A DNA stretch of 64,000 nt from Chinchilla lanigera (Eukaryota > Chordata > Mammalia > Rodentia > Chinchillidae): contig NW_004955417.1 in NCBI RefSeq assembly GCF_000276665.1, forward strand, positions 20,189,539-20,253,538. Direction: 5' to 3'. Position 1 is the stretch's first letter; each line of letters opens with the position of its first letter. The notes beneath the pieces are model-generated. The model was not told the DNA's origin, searched no databases, and saw only the letters and a program-made list of their open reading frames with translations. Positions 35,907 to 46,962 of the stretch are shown here, piece after piece. Position numbers and translations under genes: made by a program.

Positions 35907-36255
35907 TGTGCTGATTACTTTTTTTTTTCCTGAGACAAAAATACCCAATGCCCAAAGTTAAAGAAGGAAAGCTTTATTTAGCTCACAGCTTGTGGAGGTT
36001 TCAGTACATACTTGGCTGGCTCCAAGACAGAGTGGCCATGGTAGAGGGCAACAGTTCATGGTGGCAGAAACAGCAAAAGCAGCAAGAGCAAAAAGGGAAG
36101 AGCAGCAACAAACAAGCTTTTTTCCCTCCCTTATATTGAATGCAGGGTACCCGCCCTAGGGTGGGCATAGTGCTCCACCCATAATCCCAGCACTGATCAT
36201 GAATCATTCACAAAATCTATAAGCTTGCACCCATCACTGCATGAGGCCTTGGGGA
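35907..36255 (-). mobile_element. MaLR LTR, antisense, 5' end lost
   Basis: Starts near TGTGCTGATTACTTTTT, carries AGCTTTATTTAGCTCACAGC (reversed poly-A region) and GGTTTCAGTACATACTTGGC, and stops at GCATGAGGCCTTGGGGAG. It is missing the last 30 or so bases that would reach TGTTATGG in the intact copies. No target duplication is visible. Overlapping 63- and 68-codon ORFs are incidental. Confidence 0.85.
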
Positions 36256-37394
36256 GATATCGAGAAATAAACCCTAGTATTTTCTTAATATTGAACTCAA
36301 TGTTCTTTTCTCAAAAACTCACTGTGCTTTATGTAAACATAAAGATGAGAATATATCAATATCATTTCATATACATAAATCATAAAATATTCACAAATGA
36401 TCCATCGCTTATATCACAATGTTAGGCAATATAACACTTAATTATTAACAGAAACATAACATGTTGTTTCATTAAGTTAATTTGAAATCCACCTTAGTAT
36501 TCATTAATCTATTTAGTCATTAAGTTAATTTGAAATCCACCTTAGTATTCATTAATCTATTTAGTCATTCCAGTTAGAAAGCAGACAGAAAACAAAAAGT
36601 TTGCTAAAATTCTGTGTTTGGGGGCATCAGATTTGTTTGAAAACATAATGCCTTATTAAACAGCAACTGATCAATAAATACTACCATTGTCAACCATAAC
36701 TAGTGTTCAAAGATAACTATAGATAAATACAACAAATATTAATCTGTAATCAGATAAAATTAAACACAAGCATTCTTCCTTGTACTGTCTATTCATTTTT
36801 TCCAGGTAATCAACATATAAAAAATCTCAGTTCTTTATAACTGGATAGTAAAATTAGATTTTTCTGAATTTTGGAAATATTACCCACATTTCTGATAGAC
36901 ACCATTGCACACATCATTAACCTTTAAAATCTGAAAAACATATCTTTTCTTAAAAGCTGGAAGTATCAAATATTTTGATATTTTCTGCTAAAAAAAGATT
37001 ACAGAAAATTAAAGACTGTACAGAATCAAACTGTATAATCTTTGTGCTTTTGGGCAAACTAAAACTTCTTTCCACCTTATGTGCCCAGTCTTCTGAGGAA
37101 GGAATTAGAAAAATTTTGTGGTTCTAATTTCAGTCATTCTATGAAGTCTTCTGTAATGAGACACAAACAGCAAATCTTATCTCTACATTTTCCAGATAGT
37201 GAGTGTTTTGTTGATGTTTTGAACTTTCATTATTTATTTTACACTGTATATTAGAAGTCTGTTTTTTCACAATTAGAGCAAAAAAGTATCTAAACCACAG
37301 AGTCTGCAGATGTGATAAAAATATAGGAAATGTTAAATTTAAAAACAAATCATTCCAATAGAAGACATATTGCCATTAATTCCATTCAAATTAT
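36256..37394. other. Unassigned AT-rich sequence with a tandem duplication
   Basis: No gene or repeat family was recognised apart from the 48-bp exact tandem duplication at 36470-36565. ORFs are below 70 codons. Confidence 0.45.
36470..36565. repeat. Perfect 48-bp tandem duplication
   Basis: Two identical 48-base copies (36470-36517 and 36518-36565) starting CATTAAGTTAATTTG and ending CTATTTAGT. No mismatch is seen between the copies, and a third partial CATT follows. Confidence 0.97.
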
Positions 37395-37620
37395 TGCTTC
37401 TTACTGGGACTACACCTATCCCATTGTTCTTGTCACTTTCTGAAGCAGTTCTGGGAGTTCTCTTTCTTGAGTGTTGTTAGTGGTGCTGTCACAGCTGCTC
37501 TCAATGTCCCGAGCTAATTCAAAACTTTTATCTTCCATGATCATTTTGAACTTAGGGAAGAGGCAGAAGTCCCACTGCACCAGATCCCATAAATAAGGCA
37601 CATGGGAACGCAGAATAATA
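37395..37620 (-). pseudogene. Possible mariner-like transposase C-terminal remnant
   Basis: The minus-strand frame contains WDFCLFPKFKM followed by a helical stretch and then LQKVTRTMG before stops. This resembles the C-terminal end of Tc1/mariner transposases, where a D-x-LFPKLK motif precedes a stretch with an R-W-x-KC-like block. Only the last part fits. The first half of the 114-codon ORF (37600-37760) does not look like transposase, the catalytic aspartates upstream are not visible, and the frame is broken. It could be a chance likeness. Confidence 0.35.
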
Positions 37621-37860
37621 GTTTTCCAACACTTTCTTTCTGTTGGCTCTCGGCCACCATGTTTACTGTATTGGGGATCAAGCCTCTTAGAGACGCTGAG
37701 AAAGAGGTCCTCCAGAATTGCATCAGGAATGACAAGAATGATGGGATAAGTGAGTTTCAAGCAAGCAGGGGTAATATTTTGATGGGGGATAATAACTTTT
37801 ATTCTAATAATGTTTTAAATGCACACTTTATTTTCTGATTAGCCTTAGTATGATTGACTT

Positions 37861-37981
37861 CTTTTATTTATTTATTTATTTTTTGGTTTTGTTTTTTTTT
37901 TCCAGTACCGGGAATCAGACTCACAACCTTGCGCTTGCCAGGCAGGCGCTGTGCCGCTGAGCTAAATAAATCCCCAGCCCC
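37861..37981 (-). repeat. ID SINE, antisense
   Basis: A (TTTA)n and T-rich tail, then CCAGTACCGGGAATCAGACTC, TTGCGCTTGCCAGGCAGGC and TGAGCTAAATAAATCCCCAGC. The AAATAAATCC part carries a 4-bp AAAT slip near the A box. Short target duplications GATTGACTT / AATTGACTT flank it. Confidence 0.92.
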
Positions 37982-38074
37982 AATTGACTTAAATCTTGAA
38001 GTTCATAGTACAAAAAAAGAACAAGGCCTGTGCCATACTTAGGAACACATTACAACACAATACTCATACTGCAT

Positions 38075-38215
38075 CCATCTATCCAAAAAATGGTATTAAA
38101 TTCTTACTATGTTCCCAGGAACTATTCTGAGAATACAGTACTAAACAAAATAAAATCTCTGTTCTCATAAAGCCTTCATTCTAGTGTGGAATACAGATAA
38201 GGGTAAATGATATTA
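38075..38215 (-). repeat. L2 LINE 3' end, antisense
   Basis: Words in order match the reversed L2 3' end: AATTCTTACTATGTTCCCAG, GAATACAGTACTAAACAAAAT, TCATAAAGCCTTCATTCTAGTG. This is the usual reversed form of the L2 tail. Ancient mammalian repeat. Confidence 0.65.
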
Positions 38216-38317
38216 GATTATTCAGTCCTTCCATTATGCTGGGCATATTTCAGTTATTGTGTACTTAACTGCTAACTATAGATTGCCCTCGTGGAGAAGA
38301 CTTATCTAGAATCAATC

Positions 38318-38323
38318 TCTCTC

Positions 38324-38354
<31 letters not shown>

Positions 38355-38390
38355 CCCTCTATCTCCTCTCTGTGTCTTTCTCTCTCTCTG
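38318..38390. repeat. (TC)n-rich simple repeat
   Basis: An imperfect CT/TC array with TGTC and CCCC interruptions. Confidence 0.9.
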
Positions 38391-38455
38391 TACTGAGGAT
38401 TGAACTGAGAGGCTTTACACTAAGTTAAATTCCCAACATTTAGTTCATTTTGTAT

Positions 38456-38576
38456 TTGCATTTTAAACTGAGGTCTCGCTAAGTCACTAGATGGCTAGCT
38501 ATAACATGTGATCCTCCTGTTTCAGCCTCCCAGAGTGCTTGGATTACAAGTATACGAAATCATGCCTGGCTTTACA
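38456..38576 (-). repeat. B1 SINE, antisense, diverged
   Basis: Reversed B1 words: ACTGAGGTCTCGCTAAGTC, GATCCTCCTGTTTCAGCCTCC and GTGCTTGGATTACAAG. It is heavily mutated and lacks a clear tail. Confidence 0.6.
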
Positions 38577-39983
38577 AAAGTTCTGCCGTTACAAAAGTTC
38601 AGTTGATGTGTGCTGCCTCTTCTTTCTTTCTTATTTATTTTAAAATAAAATGCATGGAGTCATGGCTGGAGAAGGGGTGAGATCATACTATCTTGGGTGA
38701 TTCTAGAGGAGCAGTTCAAACATCCTCTCACAGAAAGTGACATTTGAGGGCGGAAGTGCATCAGCTGAAAGAGTGAGTCGTGTCAGTGTTTGAGAAGAGG
38801 ATCCTGTCTTGTCAAGGTCCCTCCATAAATCTCCCAGAACGTGTGAGCGTTTGTGACTTGTACATTTTTAATAATACTTATAATGGTTATCGGTAACCCC
38901 CTCCACCAATTCTGGAGGTTTGTATATATACATGGAAAATTACTTGACATCCTAAATGTTTTTAACAATATTATTATATTTTCAGCTTCAAACATTTTTA
39001 AAGTATAATGAGAAAGTACTAGTGTGCTTTTAAGTTACTTCACCCTTATTATTATTCCACCTCGGGGATTTTAATTCTCAGAAATGATGTATCAAGTCAA
39101 GTCAAATCTATAAATCCAAAGGATGTGGTGAAAGTACGCAGAGAGGAGTGGTTTCAAACCTTCCCTTTTCTAGTGGCGTGGCCTTATATCTGAAGTGATA
39201 TATTTCCATGCTTTTATTCATTTTAAGAGATTTTAATATCTTGGCCAATTTACAGCAAGTGATTCAGATGCATTAAGGACTGTAACCCTTCAGCACATCA
39301 ATTACACCAGAATTAAAAAATATATATAAGAAGGAATTGTTACTGTCATGGCTTGAATAAGAAGAGACAGGAAAAACAGCACAAATAAAAAAGAATCCCT
39401 ATAAACCCTTAGTTACAAAGATGTCAGAATAAGGTATTATTTTTATTAATCATAGTTTGCAGATCAGGGGAAAATCGGTGTTCAAAAAAATGTGACATAC
39501 TGATCATTTCTCCACACTGGTTTCAGAAAAAAGAGGATATTAAATACTACTGCTACTACTCATCATAATAATAATAGTTCCACAGAGCTGTGCCTATTTA
39601 ACTAAATTTTTTCATCAGAAATTTCTGAAGCTTTCAATTCTGACCTGTGTTTTCCTATGAGCAGTCTTTTCACTTTCCAAAATTTTGCTTCAGTATTAGA
39701 TCCAGACAAGTGCTTATGCCATATTACACTAACATGCCACTTTGATCTCATTCCCGTAACACTCCCTTTACCCTCGGCTTTATGGTGGTGCTGTCCGCTT
39801 GACTACAATTTCCGTCATTGTTGCTGTAAGCTCGTTCACAAAAAGCCCTTTACAGCTGACTCACTACTATTCAAAATATTGAACTCAAATATGTTCTGCT
39901 TTAAATAAACAAACCAATTGACTCTAGAGTTCACATTCCAGCTGGTAAAAAATGACTGCGATTTGTCTGTTGAGCTTTTCAGG
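38577..39983. other. Unassigned sequence
   Basis: No gene or confident repeat was recognised. An 83-codon plus-strand ORF (39657-39908) has no distinguishing features. Confidence 0.45.
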
Positions 39984-40322
39984 TGTCAAGGTGCTCAGTT
40001 AGGGCATCGAACCAAACAGAAAGTAACAATCAAGCCTTTATTCACTGTCTGTGACCATTCCAGCAGAGGTTAAGCACAGGCAGCACCTCCCCAGGGGCCA
40101 TTCTCCGCTTGGACTGGCACTGGGTGTGGGTCAGATGAATGTAGTATAGGAGGAGAGAGCTGAGGACTGAACAATAGCTTCTTACTGGGGCCAGAGCCCA
40201 GCTAGCTGGGGGCGGGGGAGGCTTCAATCCTTGGTTGCGATTCCCCCGAATGACTGTGCCTGCCCACTATGCAGGGGGTGGCCTGTGCGGAACGAGGGTC
40301 ACGCCCTGAGGTTGGCCTGACA
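39984..40322 (-). mobile_element. ERV LTR, antisense
   Basis: Runs from TGTCAAGGTGCTCAG to GGTTGGCCTGACA, giving TG...CA ends with a matching inverted terminal pair (TGTCAAGG / TGTCAGGC). A reversed poly-A signal lies in AAGCCTTTATTCACTG, 50 bases in, the right distance for an antisense LTR. GC and CpG content is well above the flanks. No clear target duplication was found (TTCAGG / AAGACT). The 61-codon proline-rich minus-strand ORF is incidental. Confidence 0.6.
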
Positions 40323-41004
40323 AAGACTCGGAATCATCTACGTTTAAGCTGGAAAATAACAGGGGATTATTGCAGAGCCTGGCACTGCACTCCATATTGT
40401 CTATTAGCTAACTCTTGTCTAAATGGTCTATCTAAATAGTTAGTATTTGTGGAAAGTTATTTCCAGAAAAATCCAGGAAGCTCAGAATTCAATCAGAGCA
40501 TTCATACTGTAAAAATACCCTATGGTTTATATCAGTACTCTTAAATTGTAAGAGAGTAACCTTCCATTTATTAATTTTCTCTGGTATATATATTTATATA
40601 TATAATTTTACAGAATCAGACCATCAAAATATTCTTGCAGAGCAAATCAAATTGGTGAAATCAATTTTTTATAATAATGAAAACATAAATCTCATAGTAC
40701 TTTATCTTCAGGCATTAACTTCTGATGATATTAAGCACATCCAAAATTACTATTTTAGAAAATAAATAGAAAATATATTTAGTGCATGAAAACTGCATTC
40801 AGTATTTAAAAGTGACAGAACAAATACATGTTGAGAAACACATTCTAATTAGCCAGTACATATCTATGGAAACAGCCATTTATTAGTACTTGGAATAATC
40901 AGGTTCATATTTACATATGCAGATTTGCCCCAAAAGTAAACCTGATAATACAAATACACACTGACCTTCACAATGTGACTGAGTACACTATGATCACTAC
41001 ACAC
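40323..41004. other. Unassigned AT-rich sequence
   Basis: No gene or confident repeat was recognised. An (AT)n-like block lies at 40583-40608. Confidence 0.45.
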
Positions 41005-41153
41005 TCTTTATTTTGTCTTTTTGAGACAGGGTTTCACTATATGGCTCAGGTTGGCCTTGAACTCAGTTTGTAACCCAAGCTGGCCTCGAACTAGCAGCAA
41101 CCTTCCTGCCTTAACCTCTCAAGTGCTGGGATTACAGGCATGTGCCACTATAC
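41005..41153 (-). repeat. B1 SINE, antisense
   Basis: TTTGTCTTTTTGAGACAGGG, GGTTGGCCTTGAACTCAG, AGCTGGCCTCGAACTAGC and GTGCTGGGATTACAGGC: a full reversed B1 with its internal duplication. The flanks hint at a target duplication, CTTTATTTTGT / CTTATTCTGT. The 98-codon plus-strand ORF starting here is incidental. Confidence 0.9.
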
Positions 41154-42119
41154 TTATTCTGTATGCTTTAAGGAGAAGAATAAAAAGTGAATCTCATTTT
41201 GGTAGTGGAAAGTTAATTATATTATTTGGAATGCAATACATTATAAAAATACTAATATTTACCATTTTTATGTTACTTTTAAGTTTGGAATTTATGTGTG
41301 TAATCAAAAATCCTTAATTAAGAAGTGTTTTATAAACTTCATTTAGAATTGTCTGTATATTCTTATTTAATATCTGTTATAGACCATTTTTACTATATGT
41401 ATTTAAAATTGCAATAAAATAATACCTTATTTCTTTTCCACTTCATACAGACCAGGTATCTACCTTCCAAAAGATTTATAAAATTACAGACAAATTAAGT
41501 GATGTGCGAGGCCTATGCATTTCAGAATAATACAAAGCTAGCATTGTAACCAATGTAGTAGGATTCAGGTTGTGTTTCTCTAAGTTATTTTACACTGTAT
41601 CAAGTAGATACTAGCTGTCCGCTGAGTATTTTCATTTTACCATCAATTACAAAACTAAAAGTTATTTCCTTGATATATTTGGCAATACATGAGAAAACAT
41701 AAAACATCCAAAGAGCAATGATACAATTGGGTAAAATTTTTGAAAACAATACTTATGGATGAACACAAACCAAGAAAATTTTACCCAAATTAAATCTGAA
41801 TCTTAAAGATTGGATTTTGTTGGAAAGATCTTAAGTGAATATTGGAAGGGAAAAATAAAATTGCTAGCCCTTAGAGGACACATTAATAATATAAATGAAT
41901 GAATTGAGCTAAGTAAGAACTGAATACAGGGAAAAACTACAGAAATATCCAATATACACAAAAAAAGAATTGATTAAAATGACATAAATTCCTACTCAAA
42001 CTCTTAGTCAAAGAAGGGAATGAATTACCCAGTTAAATATTACAGTGTTTATGACAAACAGCTTCCTGCATGGAAAATGATAGAAATGTGCTGTCTTAAA
42101 TTCAAAGGTATTATAAAGA
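41154..42119. other. Unassigned AT-rich sequence
   Basis: No gene was recognised. The part after about 41740 may already be decayed L1 ORF2 sequence leading into the L1 3' end. Confidence 0.4.
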
Positions 42120-42860
42120 TTTGCCATTATCGGTTTTACTTAATATATATTTGAAGTCCTAGTCAGAACAACATGGTAAGAAAAGAAATAAGAATTGTAA
42201 AAAAGAAAATAATCATTTTGTAGATGGTATATTTTCTGATGTAAACTTTTATATAAGGAAGTTATTAGACAAATTATTCAATAATGAGCAATTTATAAAT
42301 GTTCCTGGATATGAATAATACTGTTCATCCTAAATACATTGTATGCTCACTGGTGCATCTGTGCATCACAAAGTTGAATATTCATGTATGCTGTGAATCA
42401 GCAATTATCGACTTAGGTATAGAACCAAAATAAATGTTTCCACTTAAAATTTAAAGCCTATGTGCTACAACATTTATGGGGATATTATACAAAAAAAAAG
42501 AAGATGAAAAAGTGTGGGTATATTTATATATAAATAAATATCTACCTATGTTCATAGCAGCACAAGGTGCAATAGCTAAGCTCTGGAGACGGTTTAGATT
42601 CCCATCAATAGACATGTAGATAAAGAAAATGTGATAGAGGGTAGAAAGATAGATAGATAGATAGGTAGATACATAGATAATAGAATATAAATACTATCTC
42701 TATAGAGATATTATGAAGTAATTAAGAATAAAATCTGGTTACTTGAAAAAATTACTGTCACTTGGAAGCATAACGTTAAGTGAAAACAGTAAGATACATA
42801 AAGTTACATGTTGCATGGTTTATCTTACATGAGAATTTAAAATATAAATAAACAGTGAAA
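42120..42860 (+). mobile_element. Old L1 LINE 3' end, sense
   Basis: Sense L1 words in the right order: GTTCATAGCAGCACAAGG, GCAATAGCTAAGCTCTGGAG, TTCCCATCAATAGACATG, AGAAAATGTGATAGAGGG and AACGTTAAGTGAAAACAG. They mark the end of ORF2 and the start of the 3' UTR. A GATA microsatellite has grown inside it. It is old, with no intact frame. Confidence 0.75.
42647..42680. repeat. (GATA)n microsatellite
   Basis: AGATAGATAGATAGATAGG then GTAGATACATAGATA: about eight imperfect tetranucleotide units inside the L1 3' end. Confidence 0.9.
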
Positions 42861-42998
42861 TAACTGAGAGATGGTAGGAAAAAAAAGACAGACTTGTGGA
42901 AGGGGAAAGGATGGCAGAAGGGGAAGGAGGGCATTAAAAGTATCAAAAATGATTAAAAGACATATATCAATTTCTCAAAATGTAAACATGTTTTGCAG

Positions 42999-43030
<32 letters not shown>

Positions 43031-43034
43031 ACAC
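42999..43034. repeat. (AC)n microsatellite
   Basis: About 18 AC units with one ACAAAC interruption. Confidence 0.95.
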
Positions 43035-43321
43035 TGAGCAATCTAAAAATCATCCAGTGAAAGAGTAATAAACTGGGATGTTATTCCAATGGCATAAATT
43101 ATGACCGATAGTACTGTGTATCATAAATGAGCCTCAGAATCACAAAAAATGAATAAACTCTCCATTGCACACTTAATGATGCCTTTCTTATGTAACCATG
43201 AGAACAAAAATTAAATCTGTGTACTTACCCGCCTTCACTTTGTAAAAGTTAGAGCTGAGATTAAACTCACTCACATCTGAAAAGAAAAATAACGATCATT
43301 GCATTGAAACTGAGAGAGCTG

Positions 43322-43428
43322 GGGGCTGGGGATTTAGCTCGGCGGCAAAAAGCGCCTGCCTGGCAAGCGCAAGGTCGTGAGTTCGGTTCCCGGTACCCGA
43401 GAAAAACCAAAACAAAAAAAAAAAAAAA
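43322..43428 (+). repeat. ID SINE, sense, near consensus, with 16-bp target duplication
   Basis: GGGCTGGGGATTTAGCTCGG, then GCGCCTGCCTGGCAAGCGC and GAGTTCGGTTCCCGGTACCC, followed by an A-rich tail. Perfect 16-bp target duplications GAAACTGAGAGAGCTG flank it (43306-43321 and 43429-43444). It is one of the cleanest ID copies here and probably a recent insertion. ORFs across it are incidental. Confidence 0.96.
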
Positions 43429-43568
43429 GAAACTGAGAGAGCTGATAGTTTGGGTGGTGACAGGGAGTTACTTAGGATGGGGAGGAACACACGGGAGAAG
43501 GGAGTTTGGCAGGGGTCTTGACCTCTGAAACAGGTGGTGGTTTCATGAGATATTATTATGGGGAACAG

Positions 43569-43697
43569 TGGCCGGGAATGGTGGCGCACGCCTGTAATCC
43601 CAGCACTCAGGAGGCTGAGGTACGAGAATCATTGTGAGTTCGAGACTGGCCTGAGCTACAAAGTGAGACTCTGTCTCAAAAAGACAAAAAAAATAAA
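43569..43697 (+). repeat. B1 SINE, sense, without the internal duplication
   Basis: GGCCGGGAATGGTGGCGCAC, GTAATCCCAGCACTCAGG, GTGAGTTCGAGACTGGCC, then straight to GTGAGACTCTGTCTCAAAAAG. The roughly 29-bp internal duplication present in the other B1 copies is absent, so this one is either a different B1 subfamily or a deletion. Confidence 0.92.
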
Positions 43698-45276
43698 CAA
43701 ATGGAAGAAAGAAAAGACAGGATGGGAATGAAGATGGGTGATATGCATAGATTATGTGCTAAGGTTATATTATCCTTTTTTTCTTTAAGAGTGATAAATA
43801 TATATACACATATGTTCAATTATATCAGAAACTTTGTTGAGTAGTTTCCCAATGTTCAAACTCTTAAAAATTGTTGAGTAGTTTCAAAGGAAAGGAAACA
43901 CATTTCACCAATTTGGCAAATGAATATTTAATGTGTCTACACTGTTAGCCAAATACCCTGATAAGTAATGACAACAGAGTCATGAAGAGCTTAAAAGCGG
44001 TCCTTGCCATCACGAAAGTATTGCAAAGTTTTCCATAGTTTTAAAAACTGTATTACGAACAATTTCACAATCCGTTTTGTTTTCCACTGGAGAATAATGA
44101 TGTTCATGCTACTCGAGAGGACATGCATTTCTTAAACTGAGATAAATCCTCAAAATAATTTACTGTCATTCTACTTCTCTGCCCAAAACTTTGAATAAGT
44201 AATTTTAGTAATGTGAACTCTTTTTGTAAACAGAAGTTTTTGTTTGTTTTTAAACCAAATTTTATAGACTGTATCTCCCTTGGGGAATTAGAACTTTGGA
44301 AAATTTCACAGCAAACTATTCTTAGTGAATGGTAACATTCACAAGTACAGTACCTGAAAGGAATAATGAAGAGTTGATTCTCATTTATATTTCACAAGTA
44401 TTGCTTGCTATTTAACTTGTATTTCAGTCAGTTGGGAGAAGCGTGTGTGTGTGTGATATAAGTGGATCAATCCACCTTCATAATACAGTCAAAAATACTG
44501 CAGGATTTGTGAATATAGTAGAACAAGAATATCTTTTACATTTTCCTTATACGCATCTCATAATTCTGCACCATTTTTGGCCCAATGAAACAATTACATT
44601 ATTTAGCACGTAAACAACTTCAATGCAAGGGCAAGCAATTAAAAGGTAAATGCAGTCATCACAGTCTCTGGATACTAATGACCAAAGAATCTCTTCCATA
44701 GGTCCCCTAAAGGAAAGCAATTAGCCCAGAATTCTTTCCCTTCTTTTTGCCAGAAAACAGCTGTTTGATGGCTGTTTAGCTTCGTTTAGATCGTTTCACA
44801 GTTTTTTCCTTCGTCAGAAGATTAACTGGAAACAGATGCTCCAGTTGACTCTTTGAGGAGGTGGATCTTATAGGAAAATAGCGGTGCTCGTTTCAGAGAC
44901 TCTCAAAGATCTTCGCCTTTGGTCCCCAGTCAGGTGCTGGCGTTTTGTAGCCTTCACATTGATTTACAAAACGTTTATTAGTACACAACACTTGTGCTAG
45001 GCAGTGAGCAGTTACTTCTTTTTCCTTTGTTGACTAATAAATGTTTTAACAAGAAAACTATGAGGAGAGTGCAAATGACGGGATGTATTTACTTAAATAT
45101 GCAAAGATGGAGATATGTGTGGATATGTCTCTTGTATGTAGCTAACAGTATGTTCTGAAGTATTTTTTTTTTAAAATAAATTGTCCTAGCAGCTGGTTAT
45201 ATTGTTTAGAGCTGCTAGGCTAATCAGTGTTGCTTAGGTGAAGTTCACCTGTTTTAAATCTTTACATTCTCTATCT
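43698..45276. other. Unassigned sequence
   Basis: No gene was recognised. Around 44963-45015 the words ACGTTTATTAGTACACAAC and GCTAGGCAGTGAGC suggest a short antisense L2 or MIR fragment. The block 44700-45000 is more GC-balanced than its flanks. Confidence 0.4.
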
Positions 45277-45291
45277 AAAGTGGAAAGCATC

Positions 45292-45388
45292 GGGCTGGGG
45301 ATTTAGCTCTGCGGCACAGCGCCTGCCTGGCAAGCGGGACGTCGTGAGTTTGATTCCCAGTACTGGAAAAAACAAACAAACAAAAAAT
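45292..45388 (+). repeat. ID SINE, sense, with 15-bp target duplication
   Basis: GGGCTGGGGATTTAGCTCTG, GCGCCTGCCTGGCAAGCGG and GAGTTTGATTCCCAGTACTG with an (ACAAA)n tail. Perfect duplications AAAGTGGAAAGCATC flank it (45277-45291 and 45389-45403). Confidence 0.95.
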
Positions 45389-45403
45389 AAAGTGGAAAGC
45401 ATC

Positions 45404-46940
45404 AAGTACTGGTTTGGGTGACACGAAGAGGAGGCTTTGCTGGCTTTGCCTTTCTAGCTACTGATTGTCACTTGAATATATTAACTTTTAAAATTGTTCA
45501 ACATAATATCTTTTGCATAAATGCATATGTGGAACTGCCTGTGTGCTAGACAATGAATCAGTATATTAATTCCCATTGTTCTTGCCAGTGTACCTCACTG
45601 ATCTGACAGGGTTTTTCTGTCCTATTTCAATAGCATTTTCTGTTGCTTCAGCTGAGATGGGTCTTCCCAGTCTAAGTGGATATTTTGTGTGGTGGAGGCT
45701 TCCTTTTAACAGCACAAGATACATCTCCAACTCCAGTGTTTGTTTCAAGAATATGCAGGCAGAATAAGTGAGGTTGGTGATATACCTGAAAGAGGTAGGA
45801 CTACCGGTTCAAGAAGTTTGAAAGAAAAACGGTAAATTTGGAAGCCAGTAGGGATGTCAGATTCCATGAGTGATGTGACCCACACAACCTGCCTTCACGG
45901 TGGCTGGGTTCGTCCGGTTGGATACAGCCAGCAGCTGCTCTTGGGCAATGCGTACTAGCACGGAGAGACTCTCTGTCCCCTTCAGATAACTACGTGTGCT
46001 TGCAATAAAATCCCAGTCACCACCACTGTAGCCTGAAATCTTTCATCTAGTTTCCAGTTGTATCCTAATATACCACACTTTCTGGATTCTTGTATAACTT
46101 TGAGAATTGGAAAGACCACCCTTACCCCATATGACAGTGTAGAAATACTTCTGGGTTAATATTTTTCAACTCCAGAACTAATCAAGCAGTGCGAACTTTT
46201 TGAAGCTAAGAGCTATTCGGCATATTCTCACCGTTGTACAAAATCTGCCTGACATTCTGGCAAAAGTGCAAGATTATAAAGACCATACTGGAGCTGTCAT
46301 TGCATAGCAGAGAAGAGCTCTGCCTTAGCGGCTGAGTCATAGGTTTGATTGATCATTTCCATGTACACTCATCGAGACGGACCTTAAACCCTGCCTTAGC
46401 ATCCATTAGTGTCTATTTTACATTTAAAAACCATTATTTTAGGTGATGAATCTCAGATCAGGTTCTTTTTAGAATTGTGTTCCATTTTGAAGATTAAAAG
46501 ATACTAGATAAAACACAGTAGAATCAGCAACATATACCATATGATACTTACAAAATTTTCTTTCTTAGAACAGAAATATTAAGCATCTAAATGTATGAGT
46601 TGAAATTTTGTATTTATTTTAGATTTGCAACTAAATGATAAGGTAGCAACTAAAAATCATCAAGGGAGAAAAGTGAGCACTTAGAAAAATGTTTGGAGAG
46701 TTTCAGCTCATTGCAATCTCCACATTTCTATGCAAGCATCCAGTGCTTCCACTTTTGGTCACTGAATATCTGTGACAGGCACCTTCCCTCTCAAATGAGG
46801 GACTGCTTCATGTCAGAAATTCAAAATTTATTCATCTGATGGTAAATGGCTTGAAATAAGACTGAAAGAAAAAGAGAGGCTTAGTTCTCTTGAAGTTTAT
46901 CATTAAAAGTTTATATTGATATCACCCACTTAAATTCAGA
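45404..46940. other. Unassigned sequence, one LTR-like block
   Basis: No gene was recognised. Overlapping 60- and 63-codon ORFs on opposite strands (45566-45767) carry no domain. A more GC- and CpG-rich block at about 45876-46045 ends with a poly-A-like GCAATAAAATCCCAGTC and could be a short LTR remnant, but no TG...CA boundaries or duplication were found. Confidence 0.35.
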
Positions 46941-46962
46941 CTTGCTTTATTCACATTATACT

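Noticed and set aside
45876..46045. LTR with poly-A signal GCAATAAAATCCC
   Set aside because: GC-rich and suggestive, but no TG...CA boundaries or target duplication could be found, so it is only mentioned under unassigned sequence.
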